Made by a program: the position numbers and the translations under genes. 64,000 nucleotides of DNA from Arboricoccus pini (GTDB taxonomy: Bacteria; Pseudomonadota; Alphaproteobacteria; Geminicoccales; Geminicoccaceae). Location: the NCBI RefSeq assembly GCF_900187945.1, contig NZ_FYEH01000001.1:124001-188000 (forward strand), in the 5' to 3' direction. This document shows positions 7,263 to 15,868 of the stretch, piece after piece; position 1 is the stretch's first letter, and each line of letters opens with the position of its first letter. Under the pieces are notes generated by a model. That model did no database searches. It had not been told where the DNA came from and was given only the letters and a program-made list of their open reading frames with translations.

Positions 7263-9047
7263 TCAGGCGATCGTCTCGGCGATGTCTTGGCCGCTCTGCA
7301 GGCTCAAGGCGGCGTTGATCAGAGCCACATGCGAGAAGGCTTGGGGAAAATTGCCGATCTGCCGCTTCTTGCGCGGTTCATACTCCTCCGCCAGCAGCCC
7401 CACATCATTGCAGAGCCCGACCAGTCGCTCGAAGAGGGCCCGCGCATCCTCCATCCGCCCCTGACCCACATAGGCGTCGACGAGCCAGAAGCTGCAGGCG
7501 AGAAAGGCGCCCTCGTCGCCGGCCAGTCCGTCGACCCCGGTCGCAGTGCGGTAGCGCAAGACAAACCCGTCGCGCAGCAGTTCGCGCTCGACGGCGGCTA
7601 CCGTTCCGACGATCCGCGGATCGTCGGCCGGCAGGAAGCCGGTCGCGGGGATCAGCAAGAGGCTCGCATCCAGCTCCTCGCCGCCATAATATTGGGTGAA
7701 GCTGTTGAGCTTCGCGTTAAAGCCACGCTCCAAGATCTCCAGGCGCAGACGCTCGCGCAGTTGGCACCAGCGTTCGAGAGGACCCTCGAGGTCGAATTCC
7801 TCGATGTTGCGGATAGCTCGATCGAAGGCCACCCAGACCATCACCTTGGAGAAGGTGAAGGACTGGCTCATGCCGCGAATCTCCCACATCCCGGCATCGG
7901 GCTGTTCCCAGATCGTTTCCAGGTGCTCGACCAAAGCACGTTCCATGGGCCAGTTATCCTCGAGCAGGCCCAGCCGCCGCGCTTCATGGAGAGCGCCCAT
8001 GACTTCGCCAAAGACGTCGAGCTGCAATTGCTCGGAGGCAGCGTTGCCGATCCGCACGGGCTGCGAGTGCTCATAGCCCGAGAGCCAGGGGATCTCATAT
8101 TCGAGCAGCCGACGCTCGCCCGCCAGCCCATACATGATCTGCATCTGCTGCGGCGCCCCGGCGATGGCGCGGCGCAGCCAGGCGCACCATTGCCGCGCTT
8201 CGTCGCGAAAGCCCGACTTCTCGAGGGCAGTCAGGGTCAAGGTCGCGTCCCTGAGCCAGCAATAGCGATAGTCCCAATTGCGGGCTCCTCCGATCGCCTC
8301 CGGCAGCGAGGTGGTGGCAGCGGCAGCGATGCCGCCCGTCTGGTAATGGGTCAGCGCCTTGAGGGTCAAAAGCGATCGCAGGACCAATTCGGCATGCGGA
8401 CCGAAGAGGGCAGGATCGAAGTCCGCGCTCCAGCGCTGCCAGCCCCGCGTGATGGTCTCGATCGCCGCCAGCGCGTCGATCGGCTCGGGTGGCGGTTCGA
8501 TGGAAGGGGTCCAGGTCAGGACGAAGCAGACGCGCTCTCCCGCCTCGACCTTGAATTCCGCCACGCTGCGCATGGCGATGCCCTCGATCTCGACGCTGGT
8601 CGTCAAGGTGAGGCGCTCCGGTCCCGCCACCGCCGTCAGCCTGCCATCCTCGGCCCGGCTCACCCAGGGCATCATCAATCCGTAGCCGAAGCGGATCACG
8701 AGCTCCATCTGCATTTTGACGCTGCCGGTCAGGCCCTCGACCACGCGGATGACATTGCCATTACCGTCGCGGCCCATGCAGTCGATGATCCGGACCTTGC
8801 CGGTGTCGGTCTCGAAATCGGTCTCGAGTACCAGCGTGCCCGGCCGATAGCGCCGGGCGGTCGAGGGATTGCCATCGGCGGGTGCTAGCAGCCAGCGGCC
8901 ATTATCGGCCGTTCCCAGGAGGGCCGCGAAGAAGGCCTCCGAATCGAAGCGCGGCATGCCCATCCAGTCGATCGAGCCGTCGCGCCCAACCAGCGCCGCC
9001 GAGGCGCAATTGCCAATGAGCGCGTAGTCCTCGATGCGCAACGCCAT
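7263..9047 (-). CDS. glycoside hydrolase family 15 protein (glucoamylase/trehalase type)
   Basis: 594 residues from ATG 9047 (MALRIEDYALIGN), chosen because GGAG lies 8-9 bases upstream and the family begins here. An N-terminal beta-sandwich domain with IGNCASAALVGRDGSIDW (about 10-30) precedes an (alpha/alpha)6 barrel. NWDYRYCWLRDA (near 270) and WEIRG (near 400) belong to the sugar-binding cleft and catalytic acids. It has no signal peptide, so it acts in the cytoplasm, on trehalose or short alpha-glucans. Which of these is the substrate cannot be decided. Confidence 0.9.
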   Translation of the reverse strand: MALRIEDYALIGNCASAALVGRDGSIDWMGMPRFDSEAFFAALLGTADNGRWLLAPADGNPSTARRYRPGTLVLETDFETDTGKVRIIDCMGRDGNGNVIRVVEGLTGSVKMQMELVIRFGYGLMMPWVSRAEDGRLTAVAGPERLTLTTSVEIEGIAMRSVAEFKVEAGERVCFVLTWTPSIEPPPEPIDALAAIETITRGWQRWSADFDPALFGPHAELVLRSLLTLKALTHYQTGGIAAAATTSLPEAIGGARNWDYRYCWLRDATLTLTALEKSGFRDEARQWCAWLRRAIAGAPQQMQIMYGLAGERRLLEYEIPWLSGYEHSQPVRIGNAASEQLQLDVFGEVMGALHEARRLGLLEDNWPMERALVEHLETIWEQPDAGMWEIRGMSQSFTFSKVMVWVAFDRAIRNIEEFDLEGPLERWCQLRERLRLEILERGFNAKLNSFTQYYGGEELDASLLLIPATGFLPADDPRIVGTVAAVERELLRDGFVLRYRTATGVDGLAGDEGAFLACSFWLVDAYVGQGRMEDARALFERLVGLCNDVGLLAEEYEPRKKRQIGNFPQAFSHVALINAALSLQSGQDIAETIA

Positions 9048-9340
9048 GCCTTCGCTCCATCCGTTTAATGCGGCAAGAAGCTGGCGCAATTAGGGGGCAA
9101 AAGCAAAGGGCGGTAGTCAGTCATTACGTGCTGGCAAAGGCTGCCGGTCGGCGGGCCGGCCCGCGTTCGCACGGGCATCCTGGTTCTGGCCTAACCACGC
9201 CCTGGGCACTAGGCGGCGTCTGAAATGACGGTGGCAAATCGCCGTCGAGGAAAATTTAGCGGCAACATGAAAATGCCGTTAGATAGGAAAATATACAATA
9301 AACAATAGATGCTATTGCAGCATTAATTCCGCATTAAACC
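9048..9340. other. AT-rich spacer with dyad and direct repeat
   Basis: The 293 bases between fdhD and the GH15 gene contain a patch (about 9225-9345) markedly richer in A and T than the surroundings. It includes CAATAG-ATG-CTATTG at 9303-9317 and, just after it, the direct repeat GCATTAA-TTCC-GCATTAA. These could carry the GH15 promoter and the fdhD transcript end. I see no gene. Confidence 0.4.
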
Positions 9341-10207
9341 TCAGCCAGCCAGCACGCGGTCCGGGCAGGTATAGACGTTGAAACCCTGCCGCCTGGCAAA
9401 GCCCACCATCGTCAGGCCGGCTTCCTCGGCCAGCCGGATAGCCAGCGCCGTCGGTCCCGACACAGCGGCCAAAAGGGAAAAGCCCGCCGTCGCGGTCTTT
9501 TGCACCATCTCGGTGCTGCAGCGGCTGGTGAGGACGACGAAGCCCTCGGCTGGCGACAATCCGGCTTTGGCGGCAGCGCCGATCAATTTGTCCAGCGCGT
9601 TGTGGCGGCCCACATCCTCGCGCACCATGAGCACCTTGCCGCTGGGTAGGGCATAGCCGGCCGCATGGAGGGCGCCCGTGCCGGCATTCAGCTTTTGCAT
9701 GCGCGGCAGCTCGTCGAGCGCCCTGGCGATGGCGGATGCCTTGACCGGCAGCGGCCTCGTGCTGGTGGGCAGGGGCCGTAGTGCCCGCTCGATGCCGATG
9801 ACGCCGCAAAGTCCGCAAGAGGTGCCTCCAGCCATGCTCCGCTGGCGCTGTTCGAGGACGCTCATGCGTGCCTCGGGGATCGTTACATGCACTTCCACAC
9901 CCAAGGAGACGTCCTGGACTTCCAGGGCCAGCACGTCCTGCTGGCGACCGACCACGGCCTCGGCCAGCGCGAAGCCCAGGCCGAAATCCTCGAAGTCGGC
10001 CGGCGTCATCATCATCACCGCATAGTTGACGCCGTTGAAGACGAGGGCGGTCGCGCATTCCTCGCCCACCAGCTCCGGCCGCTCGGCCAGAGCGCGTCCG
10101 TCCCAGCGCCAGGCCGGAAACTCCAGTCGCGCTGGGCGCCGGGGCAGCGCCTTCCCTCCGGCGAACGGATCCTCGGCCGCCGAATCGCCATCCACCCAAT
10201 CGTTCAT
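9341..10207 (-). CDS. fdhD: formate dehydrogenase accessory sulfurtransferase FdhD
   Basis: 288 residues from ATG 10207, which has GAGGATGGTGG upstream; a longer frame adds an unlikely 77-residue lead. FdhD moves sulfur from a cysteine desulfurase to the molybdenum cofactor before its insertion into formate dehydrogenase. The redox pair is in TSCGLCG (about residue 133), the CxxC loop of the family. REDVGRHNALDKLIG and LTSRCSTEMVQK are the other signature segments. No formate dehydrogenase is in the window. MoaB, 30 kb away, is another molybdenum cofactor gene. Confidence 0.95.
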   Translation of the reverse strand: MNDWVDGDSAAEDPFAGGKALPRRPARLEFPAWRWDGRALAERPELVGEECATALVFNGVNYAVMMMTPADFEDFGLGFALAEAVVGRQQDVLALEVQDVSLGVEVHVTIPEARMSVLEQRQRSMAGGTSCGLCGVIGIERALRPLPTSTRPLPVKASAIARALDELPRMQKLNAGTGALHAAGYALPSGKVLMVREDVGRHNALDKLIGAAAKAGLSPAEGFVVLTSRCSTEMVQKTATAGFSLLAAVSGPTALAIRLAEEAGLTMVGFARRQGFNVYTCPDRVLAG

Positions 10208-10517
10208 AAGACCACCATCCTCGCTCGTGTCCGGGGCGGACCTGAAATCGTGCCGGCTGCAACCGCAGGGTGGCAAAACCGGAAGACCTCGCCAAGAGAT
10301 AGCATGGCCGGTCCCGGCAAGCGGCGCGGCGATGAAGGAAATGGGCCGAACAAAGAGCAAGGATAGCTCGTCAGGTTGCGGACGCGCCGGCATCCATTGC
10401 CGGCCTGGCCGTTTTTGTCCCGACGGCGGGTTCGTCAACCAAGGGAAAGACTGGCCCCCCGTGATTGCGTTCTTTTAAACATCGAGCGGATGATGCTTCG
10501 TCACGGGCAGCACGCTC
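10208..10517. other. fdhD leader and spacer, nothing recognised
   Basis: About 310 bases between fdhD and the pseudogene. It should contain the fdhD promoter on the minus strand. I looked for a molybdenum-cofactor riboswitch or a clear sigma-70 promoter and could not support either. Confidence 0.35.
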
Positions 10518-11227
10518 TTGTGCGTTGATGCCTCGCCCGAACTCGTCCCGGAGCGGCATCGACTGCGCTGGAACCTGGCGGCCGGTGGCCCGGCCCGGGC
10601 CACGCGGACCAGTCTGCTCCAACCCGTGCGGCGCGCCGGCCGACCCGCCATGCTCAAGGTCGCCTGCGTGGCGGAGGAGCGGCGGGGCGGGAAGCTGATG
10701 GACTGCTGGGCAGGGTGCCGCTCCGGTTCTGGCGATCGACGGCGATGTCCTGCTCCTGGAGCATGCCACGGCAGCGATCGTCGAGGTCGTACAAAGGCTG
10801 CACGGGCAAGGTCCGGCACCTGCTTTCCTGCCACCGCTCCGACCTGATTCGCCGATCTCGATGCCGTAGCCGATCACGGGGATTTCTGGATGTCGCAGGC
10901 GGCCCTGCTGGCCCGGCAACTCCTGGGGAGTCCGGCCAGGAGGTCGCGCTACGTGGCGACATCGACCATGCCGACATCCTCGATATCTTCGGTAATCCGG
11001 ACGTCGACCTGTCGTCGTCACCTGTGGCGACACTGCCCCGGCATTTTGTCCGGTCCGGCGCTTAGCACAGGTCAGCCGCATGGCGTCGCTCGATCGCGTC
11101 CATCTGTTGCGATAGATTGAAGCGGGGCATGGGCTTCTTCGCGGCCTGAAGCTTGATCGAGGGCGGCCAATCTTCCTTGGAGCGCCAGATCGCCGAGTTG
11201 GCGCTTGGCGAACTGGCGGCCGGTTGA
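10518..11227 (+). pseudogene. decayed aminoglycoside phosphotransferase, APH(6)/streptomycin-kinase type
   Basis: Pieces of one protein appear in order but in changing frames. An N-terminal piece (10530-10710) has RLRWNLAAGG, RAGRPAMLKVA and AEERRGGKLMDCW. The next frame gives GAAPVLAIDGDVLLLEHA (10714-10767). A frame change gives QAALLARQLLG (near 10897). Another gives VALRGDIDHADILD (10943-10984), matching the catalytic loop whose usual form is LHGDIHHxNILD. Others give MASLDRVHLLR followed by an in-frame TAG, and finally IAELALGELA before TGA 11225-11227. At least five frame changes, a stop and a mutated catalytic loop make it inactive. The boundaries are approximate. Members phosphorylate streptomycin-class drugs. 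Confidence 0.75.
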
Positions 11228-11232
11228 GTGGC

Positions 11233-12465
11233 TCAGTCCCGGGGCAAGGACTTCGGTGATCGGTCACGGGTGAAGAGCTCCTGGGGGCGCTCGACGCCAC
11301 GAAGCGCATAGCGGCCGACGGAGACCAGGGTCGCCCGGTCGGCCTCGCGCGCCGCCGTCTGGAAGGCGGAGGAGAGGAGGAGGTTGCGCTCCGCCGAGCG
11401 GCACATGGTGGCGATCCGGCTGGCCTCGTTCACCGCCGGACCGACCACCGTGAAGTCCAGCCGCTCGGCACTGCCGATATTGCCGTAGAAGACCTCGCCC
11501 ACGTGCAGCCCGACATAGAGTTCCGTCCAGGGCAGACCGGCCGCGGCCCGGCGTGCGTTCAGGTTCTGCACCCGCTCCTGCGCCAGGTCCTCGGCCACCA
11601 GGGCCGCCTTGCAGGCGGCGGCCGGGTCGGGATGCGTGAAGATCGCGAGCGTGCCGTCGCCGATCAGCTTCAAAACGTCGCCTCCTGCCTCGTGGATTGA
11701 GGAGACGACGGCGTCCGCATAGTCATTCAAGAGCGGGATGAGCGCCTCAGGTGGATAGGAATCGCTGATCGCCGTGAAGCCGCGAAGATCGGAGAACCAC
11801 AAGGCCGCGAAGATCTTGTCTGCCACGCCCCGGCTGATGCGCCCGGCCAGCACCCGGTGGCCGGCATCGCGGCCGAGATAGGTCTCGACCAGCGTATCGG
11901 CGATCCTTGCAAGCGATGCGCTCTTGATGGCCAGCGCCAGGGAGGCTGTCGCCGATTCCAGCGCGTCATACTGCTCGGCGGTGAAGCCGCCTTCGGCATC
12001 GGTGCACCAGGAGGAGAGGATGCAATCCATCTCGCCGATGGCGCGCTCGGCCGCAAAGCGGTGGCAGAGGGCCGCATATTCGGTATGGCCGCCGTCGCGG
12101 AGCTCGTCGATCATCGAGAACCCGTTCGGATCGTCGCCCGAAAGATCGAGGCGCAGGCTGGTCTGGCCAGTCTCGATGAGGTGGTAGAGCGGGCTCTTCT
12201 GCCACCGTTCCAGGATCTCCGGATCGTCGTCGGTGCGACCATACTCGCTGATGGGACCCAGGCCTTCCTCCCGGCTCCAGCGAAAGATGCGGCCCTCATA
12301 GATCGGGTGCAGCGTGTCGACCACCAGATGCGCGCGGCTGAGCGGAATGCCGAGATCGACCGCATAGGCGCAGAACTTCTTGAGGAGTTCGGTTTCCACC
12401 GCCCCTGCAAGGCCGGCTGCGGTGATACGGGCGACAAGCTTGCGGCCTTTGTCGTCCCATGCCAT
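11233..12465 (-). CDS. class III adenylate/guanylate cyclase-domain protein
   Basis: 410 residues. Residues 1-190 form a helical N-terminal region seen in many alphaproteobacterial cyclases (VETELLKKFCAYAVDLG and later YDALESATASLALAIK), perhaps a sensor. Residues about 218-345 are the catalytic domain with the first metal Asp in WFSDLRGFTAISD, the second in LKLIGDGTLAIF, whose lysine favours ATP, and VGPAVNEASRIA for transition-state contacts. No membrane segment is visible, so it is probably a soluble cAMP synthase acting as a dimer. It faces the SDR gene across 141 bases. Confidence 0.88.
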   Translation of the reverse strand: MAWDDKGRKLVARITAAGLAGAVETELLKKFCAYAVDLGIPLSRAHLVVDTLHPIYEGRIFRWSREEGLGPISEYGRTDDDPEILERWQKSPLYHLIETGQTSLRLDLSGDDPNGFSMIDELRDGGHTEYAALCHRFAAERAIGEMDCILSSWCTDAEGGFTAEQYDALESATASLALAIKSASLARIADTLVETYLGRDAGHRVLAGRISRGVADKIFAALWFSDLRGFTAISDSYPPEALIPLLNDYADAVVSSIHEAGGDVLKLIGDGTLAIFTHPDPAAACKAALVAEDLAQERVQNLNARRAAAGLPWTELYVGLHVGEVFYGNIGSAERLDFTVVGPAVNEASRIATMCRSAERNLLLSSAFQTAAREADRATLVSVGRYALRGVERPQELFTRDRSPKSLPRD

Positions 12466-12606
12466 GCGCGCCTCCTCCTGCGTTCCGGGTCGGCGGATCG
12501 TGCGCCGTTGCCCCTCGTCAATCCCTCTCCGCCGCCTCGGATAAACCTGCTAGGAGGTCCTGCGAGCGGCAGACATAAGGCCGCGCCAATCAAGGGAAAG
12601 ATCAGT

Positions 12607-13365
12607 ATGGCGGCGACATATGACGACCTCAAGGGCAAGACGGTCGTGGTCACGGGTGGCGGCTCAGGCATCGGCGCTGCGATCGTCGAGGCGTTTTCGG
12701 GCCAGGGCGCCAATGTCGGGTTCATCGACATCGCGGACGCGCCGTCCGAGGCGCTGGCCGCCAAGCTGACCTCCAGCGGCGGCCGGGTCCGTTTCGAGCA
12801 TGCGGATCTGAAGGACATCGATGCGCTGAAGCAGGCGATCGCCAACATCAGGGCCGCCTTCGGGCCGATCCAGATCCTGATCAACAATGCCGCGCATGAC
12901 GAGCGCCACGCGACTCTCGAGGTGACGCCCCAGTTCTGGGACGATCGGATCGCCGTCAATCTCCGCCATCAGTTCTTCGCGGCCCAGGCCGTCCTGCCCG
13001 ACATGCAGGCGGCAAAGGCCGGGTCGATCATCAATTTCGGCTCGGTCTCCTGGATGATCGGGCAAGGCGGCATGGCTGCCTACACGGCCGCCAAGTCTGC
13101 GGTCCTGGGCCTGACACGCTCGCTTGCGCGGGACTTCGGCCCCTATAATATTAGGGTGAACTCGATCGCTCCCGGCTGGATCATGACCGAGCGGCAGCTT
13201 GGGAAATGGCTGACGCCCGCAGGCGAAGAGGAACTGATGCAACGCCAATGCCTAAAGCGCCGGCTGCTGCCGGCCGAGGTCGCCAGAGTGGCGCTGTTCC
13301 TTTCCTCCGACGAGGCATCGGCCTGTACCAATCAAAGCTATATCGTCGATGGCGGATGGGTATGA
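12607..13365 (+). CDS. SDR-family dehydrogenase, pentose 1-dehydrogenase-like
   Basis: 252 residues, the classical SDR length. The NAD(P)-binding motif is TGGGSGIG (19-26), NNAA begins at about 95, a catalytic Ser lies in FGSVSW and the Tyr-Lys pair in YTAAK. The sequence NNAAHDERH after the cofactor loop resembles D-xylose and L-arabinose 1-dehydrogenases, which oxidise the sugar to a lactone, so this is my best substrate guess. No other sugar-pathway gene is nearby. A GGAAAGATCAGT region precedes the ATG. The gene is divergent from the cyclase gene. Confidence 0.85.
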   Translation: MAATYDDLKGKTVVVTGGGSGIGAAIVEAFSGQGANVGFIDIADAPSEALAAKLTSSGGRVRFEHADLKDIDALKQAIANIRAAFGPIQILINNAAHDERHATLEVTPQFWDDRIAVNLRHQFFAAQAVLPDMQAAKAGSIINFGSVSWMIGQGGMAAYTAAKSAVLGLTRSLARDFGPYNIRVNSIAPGWIMTERQLGKWLTPAGEEELMQRQCLKRRLLPAEVARVALFLSSDEASACTNQSYIVDGGWV

Positions 13366-13536
13366 GGGCTTGAATGGGACGAGGCTTTAAGGGTCATGCA
13401 GGGATCGATCCCGGCCCGGAACCGGCCGCTGCCGTTCCTGGCGAGCCCAGGGCGACGGAGGGCCCGACAGAGCTGACCCTTTGGGCGACCATTGCTTCGG
13501 CCCTCAAGGTCCCGGCCCTCAGGCGGCATCTCCTCG

Positions 13537-14565
13537 ATGGATGAGGCTGCGTCGCTGAAGGGGGCGCCCGCGGCCCTGGCAGCCGAGACGCGCGGTGCGG
13601 TGGCGCTTACGTTCGATGAAGCGGATCGCGAAGCGTTTCACCGGCTGAACCAAATCCTGCGCCGTGCGCCGCGCGTGCGCCTGACCGGCTGGCGACGTGC
13701 CTGGACGCAGGCTTTGGTCCGGTTGCGCACCCTGGTGGCCGATCGTCGGGTGCGCCCGACCGGCGTCAGTGTCGAGACGCGTGTGGTGACGATCGCCGGG
13801 CGCCAGGCGCGCGTGCGCATTCTCAAGGCCCCGGGTCCATTGCAGGGCGTGCATGTCGACATCCATGGCGGCGGCTGGACGATCGGTTCGGCCGCCATGG
13901 ACGATCCGATCAACCTGCCGATCGTCAAGGAATGCGGCGTGGCCGTCGTTTCGGTCGATTACCGGCTGGCCACGCGCGTGCGCCTGCCAGAAGTCATCGA
14001 CGATTGCGAGACGGCCCTGGCCTGGGTCCTGGCCTCGCCGGACTTCGCGGGCCTCCCCTTGACGCTGGGCGGCGAATCCGCCGGCGCCCATCTGGCCCTC
14101 TCGACAGCGCTTCGCCTGCGCGACAAGGCCGCTATCGAGCGGCTGGCCGGTCTCGTCCTCTTTTATGGCGCCTATGATCTCTCCGGCACGCCCAGTGCCC
14201 GGCGGGCCGGCCCCGAGACGCTGATCCTCCATGGTCCGACCCTGGCCGACCTGGTGCCCGCCGTTACCGGGCTGCGCGACCTCGACCGTTTGCGCGATCC
14301 CGCCATCTCGCCGCTCTACGCCGACCTGCACGGACTGCCCCCCGCCCTCATGATTGTCGGCACCAACGATCCCTTGCAGGACGACACGTTCTTTTTGCAC
14401 ACCAAATGGCAAAGCCAGTCGGGCAATGCCCTCCTGGTGACGGCACCGGACGCACCGCATGCCTTTAACCGCCTGGGTGGCCGACCGGCCCAGCGCACCA
14501 ACGCCTTCGTGCGTGCCTGGATCAAGGCCCGGCTGGCGGCGTTGTCCGACAGCAGCACCGCCTGA
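13537..14565 (+). CDS. alpha/beta hydrolase, hormone-sensitive lipase type
   Basis: 342 residues from ATG 13537; the in-frame extension upstream looks non-coding. The HSL-family oxyanion motif is HGGGW (about 109-113). The nucleophile Ser is in GGESAGAHL, the Asp in VGTNDPLQDD and the His in DAPHAFNR. No signal peptide. The substrate is probably an ester or amide of small size. It converges with the FAD oxidoreductase gene, with only 12 bases between the stops. Confidence 0.88.
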   Translation: MDEAASLKGAPAALAAETRGAVALTFDEADREAFHRLNQILRRAPRVRLTGWRRAWTQALVRLRTLVADRRVRPTGVSVETRVVTIAGRQARVRILKAPGPLQGVHVDIHGGGWTIGSAAMDDPINLPIVKECGVAVVSVDYRLATRVRLPEVIDDCETALAWVLASPDFAGLPLTLGGESAGAHLALSTALRLRDKAAIERLAGLVLFYGAYDLSGTPSARRAGPETLILHGPTLADLVPAVTGLRDLDRLRDPAISPLYADLHGLPPALMIVGTNDPLQDDTFFLHTKWQSQSGNALLVTAPDAPHAFNRLGGRPAQRTNAFVRAWIKARLAALSDSSTA

Positions 14566-14577
14566 GGCAGCCGGTTC

Positions 14578-15699
14578 CTAGTCGAGGAGGGCCGCGATCG
14601 TTTCCTCGCCGATGCCAAAGGCCGTCGAGGCGCCACACCCGGCCGTGACGATGACGATCCGCACACCGTCCATCGGCCTGTCGGTCAGCCGCCAGCTGTC
14701 CTTGGCCGAGGCATAGGTGCCAACCCAGCGTTCGCGCACGCTCCAGCCCTCAAGGTCGAGCACGGCCTCGAATTCGTCGAGAATCAGCCGATCGACCGCT
14801 TCCGGCGCGAAGGGATCCGGTGTCGGCGCGTAATGATGGCTGTCGCCGACGACGAGGCTGCCATCGGCCGACTGGGTGACGATCAGATGCACGCCATTGG
14901 CCCGCAAGGCGGCGAACTCGCGATCGAGGCGTGCCTTGAGCGGGGTCGCCTCCGGCAGGTCGGCATAGCCTAGATAGCGTCCGAGGCCCTGATCGGACAT
15001 GAGTGCTGTCTGGAAGCGGACGGGGCGCTGTGGCTCCAGACGCAGCATATGCAGCTTGCAGCGGGTGAGATTGTAGGCTTGCAGCCGATCGGCGAAGAGC
15101 GAGCTGAAATCGTCGCCCGGGCAGACGACGATGCGCGCGGCCGCGATCTCGCCGGCCGATGTCCAGAGCCTGCCGGTCTCAACCGCCTGCACGGCGGTGC
15201 GCCACTTGAAGTCGACGCCCAGCCGCTCGGCCAGGAAGGCGGCGAGGCGCGGGATGGCCTCGCGCGATTCCACGCGCACCTCGTGCGGGCTGAAGAGGGC
15301 TGCGCGCACGGCCTCGGGCCTAAGGGCGGGGATCATGGCCGCCGCCTCGGCATGGCCGATCCGGCGGCAGCCTTCGCCCATCGGACCGGCCAAGAACGCA
15401 TCCAGGACCGGGAGGCTTTCCTCCAGTCTTGCCGCGACGACGAGCCCTTCCTGCAGGATGGGGATGCGGGCCTGCGCGCAAAGCTCGCCCCAGACCCGAC
15501 GCGCGCGCCTTGCCATCTCCCAGCAATCGCCCGCTTCTTGGCCGGTGACCGTCACGAAACCGAAATTGCGTATTGAGGCGCCGTTTGCCTGCGCATCGCG
15601 CTCCAGGACGACGACCCGCTGACCCCGCCTCGCCGCCGCATAGGCGTGGGCGAGGCCGAGAATGCCGGCTCCGACGATCGCTACATCGTAGCTTTTCAT
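14578..15699 (-). CDS. FAD-dependent oxidoreductase, TIGR03364 (HpnW-proposed) type
   Basis: 373 residues from ATG 15699 (MKSYDVAIVGAG). An N-terminal Rossmann FAD motif GAGILGLAHA is followed by VVVLERD. A mid-protein sequence of the DAO/glycine-oxidase fold and a C-terminal GCGASTAFGIGEE give the second FAD contact. The run ASIRNFGFV near residue 45 is typical of TIGR03364 proteins, which in other genomes lie in phosphonate-utilisation clusters and oxidise secondary amines. Here the gene is divergent from a polyamine-type importer across 169 bases. The substrate is inferred only to be an amine. Confidence 0.8.
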   Translation of the reverse strand: MKSYDVAIVGAGILGLAHAYAAARRGQRVVVLERDAQANGASIRNFGFVTVTGQEAGDCWEMARRARRVWGELCAQARIPILQEGLVVAARLEESLPVLDAFLAGPMGEGCRRIGHAEAAAMIPALRPEAVRAALFSPHEVRVESREAIPRLAAFLAERLGVDFKWRTAVQAVETGRLWTSAGEIAAARIVVCPGDDFSSLFADRLQAYNLTRCKLHMLRLEPQRPVRFQTALMSDQGLGRYLGYADLPEATPLKARLDREFAALRANGVHLIVTQSADGSLVVGDSHHYAPTPDPFAPEAVDRLILDEFEAVLDLEGWSVRERWVGTYASAKDSWRLTDRPMDGVRIVIVTAGCGASTAFGIGEETIAALLD

Positions 15700-15868
15700 C
15701 GGCCTGTCCCGTCCCTCCGCGATCCGCACCACTTCCTGTCCTTCATGACGCCGACCGGGTCAAGCGGTAGGCCTGTGGTATCTTTCTTGCTCCACGGTCA
15801 TGGCGGATATAATCGATAAGAGCCCGGCTGCCGCGGGGGCTAAGGGAAGCGAAGGAGACGCGTTCAAG

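Noticed and set aside
7287-8888. A 533-codon plus-strand frame opposite the GH15 gene
   Set aside because: Mirror image of the glycosidase reading frame; no ribosome site or domain.
10208-10438. Molybdenum-cofactor riboswitch in the fdhD leader
   Set aside because: Some GC-rich hairpins are seen, but the conserved core could not be matched.
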